This document shows, piece after piece, positions 20,514 to 32,936 of a stretch of DNA of 64,000 nucleotides. Location: contig CM071597.1 of assembly GCA_036435485.1 (NCBI GenBank), positions 174,016,147 through 174,080,146 on the forward strand. The letters run 5' to 3'. The notes under the pieces were generated by a model. That model saw only the letters and a list, made by a program, of their open reading frames with translations. It was not told the origin of the DNA and made no database searches. Positions within the stretch are counted from its first letter, which is position 1. Every line of letters begins with the position of its first letter. Both the position numbers and the translations under genes were made by a program. This DNA is from Saposhnikovia divaricata. Its lineage: Eukaryota > Streptophyta > Magnoliopsida > Apiales > Apiaceae.

Positions 20514-21020
20514 TGTTAAATATAATTGATGTGTTTTAATCAGTGTTTTAGTGTTACAGTGAATTATCAGAGTTTAGCTGGAAGCGGTCAGAGTTTAGTG
20601 TAAACTCTGACAGATGGAAGCTCGACAGAGTTTGTCAAACTCTGTCTGGAGGCAACGTCTACTGGTCAACGGTGATTGAAGATTTATTATGGAAGCGATA
20701 TCTTTGAAGATTGGATAGCTATCAAAGAGATCGAGTTGACTTAGGAGACATGTGACAATCTGTAATTGATATCATTGTATAGCTGATTATTAGGAATATC
20801 AATTAGAGATTGTACCGAAGCTGTATGTTTTATAAATACAGTTAGGTTAACCCTAGAAGGGTATCGTGCAACGAATTATCTTTATTGTAACCTAGCAGCT
20901 CTTTGTGATAGTTTACATCACGAAGAGGGTTCTTAATACCAGAAGTTTTTAAGTGCATAAACGTCTTACTTGTTGAACTCTCATACGAATTTGATTATTA
21001 ATTGTGTATTCGGCCTAACA
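20514..21020 (+). repeat. 3' LTR of the Sirevirus-like element
   Basis: 507 bp, equal in length to the 5' LTR and about 98.8% identical by eye (about six substitutions, no gaps). It contains the same pair of CAGAGTTT hairpins. Followed by the target duplicate GTTTA at 21021-21025. Confidence 0.93.
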
Positions 21021-22060
21021 GTTTATATGTTGATTTATGCTCATATTTTTTAATTTAAATTTGAGCAACATATTTGTTGTTAAACCTAAAAATAGAATAT
21101 TTAATGATTTTTATGAAATAATTTTTTCAAAGCACTTTTATTTAGTAAACAATTGTTTTTGTAAATTATATTTTAAGGTTTAGCCTAACATATATTTTAA
21201 TATTTTATATTTTTTGCGGTGTTTTCAATTTTATTTGAATATATATAATATATTTAGACACGTGGGAAATTATTGGTTTAACTTGTTGTGAACACAAATA
21301 CATTTGTACTTTTTTTAATGAAATTTTGTACTATCTTATTTTTGTATTGTTTTTAATTTGTTTTAAATGCATTATATTAAGGTTTATTGTTGATTTTAAT
21401 TTTCTAAATTTAGATTTTTTTTTGAATTGGCATTTGTTTTGTGGAATATATTTTGCTGAATTTTGGTGTCATTTCCAATTATGACATGTTTTTTATTACC
21501 TTTTTATTATCTTGTTTTACCATATATTTTATTAAAGACTTTTTTTTTATTTATAAATAATTGTAAATTCTTTTTTTTAAAAAGTTATTTTTTGAATTAA
21601 AATTCTGATGGCATGCTTTATTTACTTGTTTATTATATATAAAGAATGAAGTTGTGACTCATTTTTAATTATGTTTTTTTTGCTATTTTATTCTTGTTTG
21701 TTATTTTAGAAATATATTTGTGTCAAACCTAAAATTAGAATCTTTAATGATTTTTATAAAAATAATGTTTTTCTTAAAACATTTTATTTGGTAAACAATT
21801 TTTTTTTGAAAATTTTATTTTAAGGTTTAGCCTAACATTTTAATATTTCATAGCATAATTTTAGCTTTTAAATCAATATTCTGACCCATAATATTTCATA
21901 GCATAATTTTAGCTTTTAATTCAATATTCTGGCCCAACTCTTTCTCTGACCCAACTCTTTCTCTGGCCCAATTCTAATTTCTAATAAAATTACCTTTTAA
22001 TCCCTGATGCCCAGACAACCACCTAAACCTCCTTACGCCAATTATATATAGGATATAATA
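21021..22060. repeat. AT-rich repeat unit, right part
   Basis: Continuation of the unit cut at 1186. It is nearly identical to 43119-44094 and ends with CCTTACGCCAATTATATATAGG. No gene. Confidence 0.8.
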
Positions 22061-24640
22061 TATAATAAGTGTAAGAGGGATACTACCAAAATAATCTCAA
22101 TCGTCGAATCTAATATTTTTAAAAATATATGATCAAGATTATATCATATTAAAAAGAAAATTATAATTTAAAAAGGATATAATTAGAAAAATATTGTATA
22201 AAATTATATCAAATTAAAAAGAAAATTATAATCTAAAATGGTTATAATTAAAAAAAGGTTGTATCAGGATTAAATTTTAAAAAGAAAATTATAATATGAA
22301 AAGGATATAATTAAAGAAGGATACAATTGAATTTTATTTATTTTTTTTATTAATATTAAAGAAGTTCATATTTACTATTTGAGCTCTATATCAAGATCTA
22401 GAAATCAGATTTGGATGATTTTACATCCCACCCGAATCTCATAAAATTATCTTTAATTTAATGATGATTTAACAATTATTATCCAAATTGAAACAAGAGA
22501 AAATATAATTACGAATTTTTACATTAATTATATTCAGTGTAGAAGAACTACACATTGATAATCCTATTCAATGTAAAAAACCAAATTATATATGATTTAA
22601 ATCATTCACATATACTTTTTCGTATTTCAATATAAACACACTTTTTAGTTTGCATGTTAAAAAATAAAATATTTTGTATGCTAGATCCATCGTTTTTCAT
22701 CTATTTATTTTATGATCTGACGATTCTTATTTATTTTGTCGTACTGAAGACCAGACTAACAAAGTTTTGGAAAAAATCACTTTTACACTTATTATTAAAA
22801 CTATATTTGTATTTGGTTATTAGTAGAATTATCTTCAAATAATAAGTCACTAAGATAGAGAAAAGTTCTATGGAGTACTATTTAATTGGAATACTTGGAG
22901 TACATATACGTTCTGCATTCAAAATATTTTAAAATTCATTATTTTGCAAACCTTGTTATATAAATATCATAATTTCATTGATAATCTTGAAAATCATGTA
23001 TGTTTTGAAATATGTTAATCTTGAAAATTCTTTATGTTTTGCAATCAAAACATATATGTTTTGCAACCCAAATGTGTTTTGCAGAATAATTCATTTTGCA
23101 ATATTTTGTTAGCAAAACATACAAAATTTTCAAGATTTTCAATGAAATAGTGATATTCACGTAATAAGCTTTGCAAAATAATAAAATTTTCAAAATTTTG
23201 AATGCAAAATGTGTATGTACTCCAAGTACTCCAATTAAATGAGAACTTTACTCCACTAAGATAATACCATTATATCTTTATATATAATAAGCATAAATTT
23301 TGGTTTGGTCACTATACTGCCAAAATAATCTCAACCATTGAATCTAATATTTTTAAAAATAGACGATCAAAATTATATCATATTAAAAAAAATATATAAT
23401 CTAAAAAGAATATAACTAAATAAAGTTTTATAAGATTATATCATATTAAAAAAAATTATAATCTAAAAAGGATATAATTAAAAAAAAGGTTGTATTAGAT
23501 TTAAATTTTAAAAAGAAAATTATAATATGAAAAGGATATAATTAAAAAAGGATACAATTGATTTTTATTTATTTTTTTATTAATATTAAAAAAATTCATA
23601 TTTACTATTTCGGCTTTATCTCGAGATCTAAAAATCAGATTTTGATTATTGTTGTCGTACTGAGAACCAGACTACAGACTACCAATGTTTTGGATAAAAT
23701 TGTTCTTACACTTGTTATTAAAAGTTATCTTCAAATAAAAAGGGTATTTTGATAATTAAAACAAAATATAAGTAGATTTCATAAATCGAATAAAATTTTC
23801 AACATAAAAAATCGTCAATTTCTTCTTTCTTTTATTTCTGCATAGTTTTAATTGGAAAATAGTTGTTAAACCATCACTAGATTAAATATTATTTTATCAA
23901 TTTCATGTGGGCTATAAAATCGTTTAAATCAAATTTTAAAAATTCAAAATATAGCACAAATATTAAATTCAACGTGTAAAATCTTATGTATATCAAGCAT
24001 GGGTCATTACTAGATAATCAAGGTTGTATTGGTTGCCTAAGTACTTTTCTCAACATGTTAACAAAAAATCTAAAATACGATACATTTAAGATTATCCTCT
24101 GAAACAGTTTTTTAGACGAATTTTAATTATTCAAGGAAAATTTTTAAAAAACTTATAATTTTTTTTTATAAAAAAATAATCCAGGGAGGTGATGGTCCAA
24201 AGCACTGCGTCATTGAGTAACTTTTGGCAATTACTTTTCAATTAAATAATGTAAAAAGTAATTTAAAAATAAAAAAGTTTGCAACATTTAGATATTTTAT
24301 TAATTTATCTTGGATAAAATGTTTGATTTTTTTTTTTTGAGTTGTGAAAATAGATTGGAGTAGGTGAGCTTTATGCAAGTTCAGTTTCCACGTTCCCATT
24401 TCATTTTTTGGTCATGCTGTACTTCTTTTGAGAGAAGCATTTTCCTCTAGCTAGTTTGTTTGTGTAGGTGGGTTTTTATATATTCTGCATGACGGACATT
24501 TGGCAGAGGAAGGGAGTACTTTGAGTGGTGACTCATCAATGTAGAGGTGAATTATAAATAATAAAAAGATAGAGCAGGAGGAGAACTACAAAATTAGCAA
24601 CCAAAAATCAAACAAGAGGAGGAAGAAGGGAACGATTGGT
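22061..24640. repeat. Segmental duplication, copy 1 (gene B promoter-side segment)
   Basis: About 2.55 kb nearly identical to 44095-46655, including a foldback element, internal direct repeats (about 22090-22420 resembles 23330-23660) and, at its right end, sequence matching the promoter and first non-coding exon region of gene B. Similarity stops at GATTGGTG (24640), where the antisense copia fragment begins. No protein-coding gene is seen in the segment. Confidence 0.85.
22864..23247. mobile_element. Foldback/MITE-like element, copy 1
   Basis: An imperfect inverted repeat spans the whole stretch: the left end AGTTCTATGGAGTACTATTT and the following CTTGGAGTACATA and GCATTCAAAAT segments recur inverted at the right end. 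The right terminus lacks about 10 bp that are present in copy 2 (44882-45275). No coding capacity. Confidence 0.7.
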
Positions 24641-27030
24641 GCTACTAGCCTAGCTTTATACTTATCTATTGAGTCATCCGGGTTCATCTTCCTTTTGAAA
24701 ACCCATTTACATCCTATAGTAGAACACCCATGAGGTAGATCAACCAACTCCCATGTTCCGTTAGAAACAATAGAGTCAATCTCACTTTTTACCGCACCTT
24801 TCCAGTACCTAGATTCTGAAGAATCCATGGCCTGCCGGAAAGTTAAAGGTTCATCCTCGACATTGTAAGTGACAAAATCACTTCCAAAGTCCTTGACTAC
24901 CCTCGCACGCTTACTCCTTCTAGGTTCTTCTACTTCATCAGGAGTAGAGCTACTATTAGGATTCGCCCCCACATTAGTCATCTTTTCCACATGATCAGGA
25001 ATGGAACTCGATGTGCGAGTGGGATCATCATCAGAAGTACCCTGAGGCATATCAGTCTTCATAGGAAACACATCCTCAAAGAATGTTGTATCACGAAATT
25101 CAACTATAGTGTTAGCCACTATTTCGTCTATGTCAGATTTTAAGATTAAAAATCTCATAGCCGTAGTGGTTTCAATATAGCCCAAAAAGATGCAATCAGT
25201 AGTTTTCGGCCCTAGTTTCTTTCTCTTACGTTCAGGGACAAGTACCTTTGCGAGGCACCCCCACACACGAAGATATTTTAAACTAGTCTTTTTCTTTGTC
25301 CATAATTTATAAGGTATCTTGTCCATATGTTTCAGAGGAACTCTATTCAGAATATGGCAATCCGTATTCAGAGCCTCCCCCCACATATACTTAGGCAACC
25401 CCGAATTAATAAGCATACTATTGATCATATCTTTAAAGGTTCTGTTCTTTCGTTCTGCTACCCCATTAGACTCAGGTGTGTATGGTGGAGTTACCTCGTG
25501 AACTATACCATTGCTCTTGCAAAATTCATTAAACGAGGTACTCGTATACTCACCACCTATATCTGATCTCAAACGTTTAAGTACTTTACCTGTTTGTGTT
25601 TCAGCTTCAGTTTTGAATATAATGAATTTTTCTAGTGCTTCATCTTTATGTTTAAGCAAATAAACATAACAATATCTACTGCAGTCATCAATAAAGGTAA
25701 TGAAATATCTTTTATTATCCTCAGTCGCTATGCCACTAAATTCACATATGTCCGTGTGAACTAAATCTAGCACTCCTGAATCCCTTACTACATTATGAAA
25801 AGGTTTTCGTGTTTGTTTAGCAGTCACACATACTTGACATTTAGATTTCTTATCAATGGCATGTTTTGGAATCAACTCGAAATTCATCATGTTCTTTAGA
25901 GCACCAAAATTCAAGTGATCAAGACGTAAGTGCCACAAATCAGATGATTCAACACAATTAACAGAAGGAGCAACATTATCATTAATAAAACTGCCCAAAA
26001 CAGGCTCAACATTTATCAAAAACAATCCATCAGACAAGTAACCTTTGCCAACAAAAACACCAGTATGCGTAATAACTACTTTATTACACTTCAGAGAAAG
26101 TTCAAAACCATTCTTAACTAAAAAACTTCCACTTATTATTTTTCTACGAATATCAGGAACATGATGCACTCTAGTGAGGGACAGAACACGCCCAGAAGCA
26201 AACTTCAGGTCTACGTTTCCTATTCCGAGCACTTGTGCAGCACTAACATTCCCCATCGTCACTGTCACTCCATGAGTCTGTTGATAAGATACAAACAGAG
26301 TTTTATTAACACAAATGTGCATATTAGCTCCAGTATCAATCAACCATTCATGAGACAAATAAGTGGATAGTATAACAGGCTTATAGGTAACATACCCGTC
26401 ATTGGTTACAGAAGTAGATGCTTCACCAATAACCATGTTAGCCATAGGCCCATCAATGGTTCTAGCTCCAAGCACAGTGTTTGCTTGAGCAACCACATCA
26501 GCTTTCTTCGATTTCTTTACAGGACAGTCCTTGCTCCAATGACCAACCTGTCCACAAGACCAACATGGTTTGTTTGCCTTTGGTTTTTTAGCCTTGTTCT
26601 TGTCTTTATTAGATTTAGTGTTTTCCTTCTTAATAAATTCTTTTCTTTTCTTACCAATAGTCATTACATTCACCTTCGAACTACTATCATGTTCAGCAGG
26701 CATAATATGTCCCTGTTTGGACTTATGCTGCTCCTGCACTGAGATGTCCAACATCAGATTAATCCACGTGATCTCTCCTTTCTGTCTCTTCGAGGAAAGA
26801 GCAAACTCTTCCCAAGACTTCGGGAGCTTTTCAATCACTGCAATAACCTGAAACTTCTCAGGAATGACCATACCGGACTCCTTCAAAGCATGCACCAACA
26901 TCTCAAACTCGTGCACCTGCTCAGTCATGGATTTATTGTCCACCAATTTAAAATCAAGGAACCGAGCCACGGAATACTTTTCCAACCCTTGCAAGTCAGT
27001 ATTATGTGTCTGGTCCAGCTTCTTCCCCAT
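24641..27030 (-). pseudogene. Antisense Ty1/copia Gag-Pol fragment without LTRs
   Basis: An uninterrupted minus-strand frame of about 800 codons from 27030 to near 24641, then running on into flanking DNA to 24586. Domains: gag C-terminal half (IAVIEKLPKSWEEFALSSK), CCHC knuckle CWSCGQVGHWSKDC, protease WLIDTGANMHIC, GAG-pre-integrase DLWHLRLDHLNFG, integrase (DDCSRYCYVYLL, RSDIGGEYTS, PESNGVAERKNRT), then the first RT residues CKWVFKRKM...YKARLVA, where it stops. RT catalytic core and RNase H are missing, as are the gag N-terminus and both LTRs. The open frame implies a fairly recent arrival. It belongs to a different copia lineage from 1187-21020. It lies between a copy of the gene B promoter segment and gene A, in antisense. 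Confidence 0.88.
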
Positions 27031-27630
27031 AGCATAAGCCCTAACAGTTTCATATAATAAGATTACTTACTTCTTCAGAGTTTTATACCATAAGTCTTTA
27101 ATTATATATTTTTATATGAATCAGATCCATATAATAAGATTACTTACTTCTTAAATGTATGGTATAAAAATGGCCAGTGAAGCAATATTTTTAGGCCTCA
27201 AATCTTTTCAGATCTCGAAATAATTTTTAATATTTTTGTTTTTTGTTAAATTTTAAATTTTTTTAAGATTAAAAGAACTACAATAATTGTTGTTTTATTT
27301 ACGGCAAAAGAATTATTTATAAAAATTTTAGAAGTATAATCAATATTTTATTTGCTGCAAAAGTAATAATCTTGTTGAATGTAAAGCACAATATTAGAGT
27401 TTTTGTTCTATAGCAGTAAAGAAAATTTGATTGTTTTACCGGGTAGATTTTAGAGATTGGTAGAAAGAAATATACTTCGAGTTCACTTGTGTTGTGTTGA
27501 ATAATCTAGTTTGTTTTTGCATAACTATTTTCCTTTATTAAGTTTCTCCATTTGCAGCTTTGTTCCCTATATTATTTGCTTGTTGTTGTCCTGACCATTT
27601 GTGCTCCTGAATTTGACATACTTAAAAAGG
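27031..27630. other. Gene A upstream region
   Basis: AT-rich. A 25-bp phrase (CATATAATAAGATTACTTAC plus CTTCTT) occurs twice, at about 27049 and 27128. A plausible leader-intron acceptor TTTGCAG ends at 27557, by analogy with genes B-D, which have an acceptor 13-70 bp before the ATG. No clear TATA box can be chosen. Confidence 0.35.
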
Positions 27631-28973
27631 ATGGATTCAAGAGACCAGCAGACAGATGTTATGGGTGGGAGTCATTGGCAGGGAAAGGGGAAGAGAGGTA
27701 GACCCAGAAACAACGGACGTAGTGCATCAGTAGAACCGATGCCACTTGCAATGGCACCTCCACAAGAGTTTTTAAAGGCAATGCCATCCAATACCTTCGT
27801 CTACCCTGCTGGAAATCGTATTCCGCCTTCAACAGGCTTGGTCTCAGCTGATGGTTTACAGGAAAAGTCACGGAACAGTTTTGGGTCAGAGGACTCAGGT
27901 AATGTAAAACATTCCAGGACATTTATTTTCAAATATCAGTAAGTGTACAGGGTTTGTAGTTATGATCACAAGACGTTTCCCTCAAAATGTGATATACTCT
28001 TCTATGAAATTTGGTGAAGAATGAGACAGAAATGTTGATGTTTTAGAATGGCTAATGTTGGGCTTCTAAACATTTTCTCTTTGTGTAAGATTATGACATC
28101 CTAGTGCCATATTATAAATTAGCATTCACTAATTTATAATTTGAGAAATTTAAAAAATTTATTACTTAGAGTTGAGAAGTTTGTTTAGTTCTGCTATTTG
28201 AGAAGGTATTTATTACTGTATTTGTACTATATTCACTAATACAGTACAAATACATTGTATGCAAGGCTTTAGCCTCTTCTCATGATTAGATTTTCGGTTA
28301 CAATCATAAAAACGAGCCTATAGCATTTTGTTATGTGTAATTTTGCGATGCTACATATATATGTGTGCTTATTAACTTCTTTGGTTGCGTCACTTTTGAC
28401 TCCTTTACAATTGTTGTTTTTTTAGCAGCATCAGGTGGGGAACATATGTTAGTGGTTCATGATCCTCACCGAATTGAGTCCCAGATTAACATGGAATCTG
28501 GGAATACTACTAGAGAGGCCCAAAGGCAGATGCGTCAGGTATATCACCTCGTCTATCTAAATCTAATAGCAGAACCAAGATCTTTATCTTAATAGCCAAT
28601 ATTTTTGTCTTCATCTTTCGCATTAAATCTCTTTCAGTTTACCTCAACTTTCTTGGAACTGTGCACGGGATATGACATATCCAAGAAGAAAATTGAGGAG
28701 CTGGGAAAGCAAGTACCTAAACTGGAGAGGGAACGCGATGAAGCTCGAGAAGAAACACGCAAAGCTGTCAATGAGAAGCGAAAGCTCGAGCAAAAGTTGG
28801 AGAAGACTGCCAAACAATATAAGACTGGCTTACGCAGCTTTGTTGCAAACCTGGCAAGTGGCGAGGACAAATCACTGGGAGACTATGTAAACGAGCTCGT
28901 GGAAGAGACTCCCTGTAATAATAAGGCCCCAGCTGATAGGGCAGGACATGAAGGGAATGTGATGGGACCTTAA
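27631..28973 (+). CDS. Gene A: AT-hook coiled-coil protein, 3 exons
   Basis: Predicted exons 27631-27898, 28429-28538 and 28638-28973, giving 237 aa. Splice sites: AG/GTAATG donor, TAGCAG acceptor, CAG/GTATAT donor, TTTCAG acceptor. Exon 1 has an AT-hook-like motif KGKRGRPRNNG (residues 19-29) with the GRP core intact but a weaker right flank than gene B. Exon 2 (110 nt) encodes SQINMESGN...EAQRQMRQ, shared by the family. Exon 3 starts with FTSTFLELCTGYDISKKKIEEL, followed by one short charged coiled-coil repeat and the conserved end GLRSFVANLASGEDKSLGDY. The AT-hook suggests nuclear AT-rich DNA binding; there is no PPC/DUF296 domain, so it is not a standard AHL protein. Function unknown. It is the shortest family member and its upstream region is disturbed by the copia fragment. 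Confidence 0.72.
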
Positions 28974-29300
28974 AAAGACGAAGCTCCATAACTATTCAAT
29001 TAGCTGGCTTATTAGAGTATGATGCTTTACTATTTTACTCATCTTGATTGTAACTTAACTTGAGACATAGAAGTATTTTCAGTAGGATTTGATACATGCT
29101 CCTTCGTGTGAGCATCTTTGGTAATGAATTCGTTCTCTGCAAGTAGCTTCCTTCGAACTTTTAAATAATACTGATGTTGAACGTGCCTATATATTAGTCT
29201 ATCAATAATAATCCAAAATTTAAAAGTTTATGATGTTTTTTCTCTTGTTTAGAACTGATGTGCTCTCCGAATATAAAAATGTTGTCTTCGACCAACAAAA
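28974..29300. other. Gene A 3' flank
   Basis: Short unique sequence after the stop of gene A, presumably including its 3' UTR; no clear poly(A) signal can be singled out. The AT-rich repeat begins at about 29310 with ATGTACGGGTAACTTTATTA. Confidence 0.4.
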
Positions 29301-31717
29301 ATGTTACTCATATTATATCCTATGTACGGGTAACTTTATTAATATTTTATGATTATATTTTGTAAAATTAGTTTTATAGCATTTTGAATGATTTGTTTTT
29401 ACTTTTAAGGATAATAATACATTTGTTATATGGTTTGTAGTATACATTTGTTTTGTTTTCTTGTAAATGGTTTTTCTATAATTTATATTTCAAAATTTAG
29501 GCTAATATTTTTTTTAGTATTTCATAATTATTTTGATCTTTTTATTTTATTTTTTTTTACTAATTTTGATCTTTTTATTTTATTAGATTACATATGATAT
29601 ACCGAAAACATATACGTACTACATTCGTGTAACAATTTTTTTTAATCTTTTTGATTATGTAATTTAATGGTTATCTTAAAATTATTAGATCTTTTTTTAT
29701 AGTGTTTTTATCGTTTTTAAAGGCACTTTTTAACTTTTTTGGAAATATGTGTGATATTAAATTTTTTTATTTGTTTAAATATCGTTATTTATTCATGAAT
29801 TTTATATTTTTGCCGTGGTGTTTATTATGTGTTTTGTTTAGAGTAATCTTAGGGGTTTTTATGTTGTATTATATTTAGATATTAATATACATTTATTTTG
29901 TGGGTGTTTGGATTGCTTTCTAATTTAAAATATGTTCATTTATTGATTTGTGTTCATTTATTTTAATTTCAATTTTTCCTTTGCAAAGTAAGAATTTGTT
30001 TATTTGTTGATTTATGCTCACATTTTTTCAACTTTAATAATAATATTCATTTAAATAATATATTTTTTAAAGAACTTTTATGTGGTATTTTTTTTGTTTT
30101 GTAAATTATATTCTAAAGTTTATTTTAACATATTTTTTTTTGGGATGTTTTTTTTTTATTTTCTTAAATTTTGATATACTTGAAAAATGTTAGTACTATA
30201 TTGGTATTAGTATTTTTTTTTATTATTTTGTTATATAACATACGTGGTAATCTAAGAACATTTTAGAGTTTTTTTTTTACATGTATATAATATACGTGGT
30301 AATCTAAGAATTATTTAAAATAATTTGTTATTTTTTTTACATGTGTGAATTTTTTTTATTAGGTGTTTTTGAACTTTTGTTAAAAAATACATGGTATTAA
30401 TTTGTTTCATTTATTTGAAATTTGATATTTCTGGTTATGTTTTTTATTTATTTTCAGGATATTTATGTGAAAATATGTTATACAACTCTTTTTTTTTAAA
30501 AAGGTACTTTTTTTATGTTTTTGTGTTAGTTTTTATTTGTTCTATTTGCATTTTTTTGAGTTCTTTGTGTATTTAAGTTTTCAAAATTTAGTATGTCTTT
30601 TAAAAATAGTGTTTGTTTTGTAGATCACAGTGTATTGATTTCTTTGTCATTTCAAAACATCACATGTTTTTTAATTCATTTATGTTAAAAAAGTTTGTAC
30701 TTGTTTTTAATATGTTTTTGTTTTTATTTTTATTTTTATTTATTCTAAATTATATTAGTGTTTGTTGTGAATTATATTAGTTTTATTTCATTTTATTGTT
30801 TGTTTTGTATATTATATTTTGTCCTTTAAAATTATTTTAATCCAAAATTCTTTTTTTGAAATTTCAACTATAAACATTGTAAAATAGTAATTGTTGTGAA
30901 GTAAAAAATGATAATACTGGTGTCTAATAAATATGTTTAGTTTTTTTTTGAGTGAGTGTAGCTTAAACCAGAATTTTGGTGTCATTTCCAATTATAACAA
31001 TTTTTTATTACTTTTTTAATATCTTATTTTACCATATATTTTCTTAAAGACTTTTTTTGTTTTGTAATTAAATATAAATGCTTGTTTTTTAAAAAATTAT
31101 TTTTGAATTGAAATTTTGATGGTATGGCTTATTCACTTTTCTATTATATATAGAATGAATTTGCGACTTATTTTCAATTATGGTTTTTTGCTATTTTGTC
31201 CTTGTTTGTTAATATTAGAAACATATTTGTTATCAAACCTAAAAATAAAATCTTTAATAATTTTTATTAAAATAATGTTTTTCTTAAAACACTTTTATTT
31301 GGTAAATGATTTTTTTCTAAATTATATTTTAAGGTTTAGCCTAACATATATTTTAATGTTTAATATTATTTATCGTGTTTTCTTCTATTTATTAGAATAT
31401 ATATAATATACTTTAGACATGTGGGAATTATAATTTTATGACTTTTTTTGAATAATTAGGTTTTCTTGAAACTCTTTTTTAAATTATATTTTAAACTTTA
31501 GTCTAAAATATTTTTGTATTAATTTTATTTAACAATAATTTTATCAACTTTAATTTTTTACTGTTTTATCATGTGTAATTTTATTGTTTTTTTATCTACT
31601 TGTTTGTTAAATTAAAAATACCATTAATTAGTTAGTTGCTAGCATAGCTGGTCTTTTAAACCCTAACTCATTCTCCGGCACATTTTTAATTTCTTATGGA
31701 TTTACTTTTTTAGGCAT
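29301..31717. repeat. Diverged AT-rich repeat unit(s)
   Basis: Same family as 1-1186 and 40990-44094, but longer and clearly more diverged. It ends in sequence matching the GGCCCAATTCTAATTTCT part of the other units, and the unit's final segment resumes at 40941 after the gypsy element. ORFs at 30391-30576 and 31116-31406 are low-complexity frames. Confidence 0.7.
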
Positions 31718-32936
31718 TGTTGTGCTAAAAATGATTAAGACATTTGAATCGCAAATGCACAATTCGTTTCGTTGTAAAATTTATGATTCGTTCCACAGGG
31801 ACTAATGTTTTCGCATTCCTTAATTTCTAATTTAATCGAATTAGAACAAATTTGGGTTTTTGGAAAATTTGGTTTTATTCTATTAATAATTAAAAGAAAT
31901 TTAATTTAATCTTAAAAGAAAGTTCATTTAATCTATTTTAAACTAAAAACGGAGTTTTAAATTTTAAAACCTGATTTAAAAAAAAAAATTATTACACTAA
32001 AACTACTAAAACTAAAACTCAGTACATACACTAAAACTCATAATCTGGAACACAGCAACTAAAAATCTAGAGTAATAAGCATATGTATATTTAAAGAACA
32101 ACATTAATATACTCCAAACAGACTTGTGAAATTTACTATCAGGGGATACTCCAACTGCAGAAATATTAATTGGCAAAGGCACAAAATAGTCCCTTTAATG
32201 CATCAGTCAAAATACCAAATACCAAGAAGATTAACTTGCGAATAACTTGCACAACCAGGAAAATCAAACGAAATGCAGAAGAAAGAAAAATGTCAAAATC
32301 GAAGAAGAAAAATTCAAAACTGATTTAAAAATAAAATAAAATAAAATACTATACCATTTCAATAGACAAAAACTGTACAGTACATATTCAATAAACAAAA
32401 TTGCAAAAGACTCGTAATACACTCGGACTTACAAAAACTTGTAATAAACAACTAACTCAAAAAGGGGAAAAAGGGATGTGTTTGGTTTGACAAAGAAGAA
32501 AAGGAAAGTGGGTTTGTTGTGTTGAATTTAGGGGGGAAAAAAAAAAAGAAAGGGACATGGGAATTGTGGGAATTGGGTAAATCCCCACCATACATTTGGG
32601 TTGTGTGGTGGTGAAATCCTAGCCATCTATTTGTTTCCTTCCCCCTTAAGCTTTGAAGAGTAGATCTTGGTCATACACTTCTCTAATGTGTTGGGATGAT
32701 CTCCACCTTCCACTTGTCTTGAAATATTCCTTTTGCTCCAAGCTCCTAATTCTTTTCCTTCTTTCATTTTTGGTCCTTTTTCTTCCTCTTTTTCCCTTCC
32801 TTGCTCTTTATTTATCTATTTTGCCATTTCTTTATTTATTTACGAATTTCCTGAAATGCAACAAAATAAATTATTAAAATACGAGTTCAAGCAAATAAAT
32901 ATGTAATAAAAATATGCAAAAAATATGCACTTATCA
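31718..32936 (-). repeat. 3' LTR of the gypsy element (shortened)
   Basis: 1,219 bp. It matches the 1,899-bp right LTR closely but lacks about 0.75 kb corresponding to roughly 39830-40580. It keeps about 60 bp (near 31770-31830) that the right LTR has lost. So each LTR carries its own deletion and the right one is nearer full length. Confidence 0.85.

Larger units (their letters stand above)
1187..21020 (+). mobile_element. Sirevirus-like Ty1/copia LTR retrotransposon with nested CACTA
   Basis: The element begins TGTTAAAT and ends GGCCTAACA. It has two 507-bp LTRs (1187-1693 and 20514-21020) and a perfect 5-bp target duplication GTTTA (1182-1186 and 21021-21025). Without the nested CACTA it is about 12.6 kb. 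The order gag, protease, integrase, reverse transcriptase, RNase H is that of Ty1/copia. The long gag with several zinc knuckles, the initiator-tRNA-Met type primer site and an extra long ORF between RNase H and the 3' LTR suggest the Sirevirus (SIRE/Maximus) lineage. The LTRs differ at about six positions by eye, so insertion is fairly recent. Stops, a frameshift, an RT deletion and the nested element make this copy non-functional for pol. The unoccupied site survives in a duplicated repeat at 43119-43123. Confidence 0.93.

Noticed and set aside
27601..27630. Upstream start for gene A giving ten more residues
   Set aside because: MDS at 27631 aligns with the MDS start of gene B, and the upstream codons look like leader sequence.
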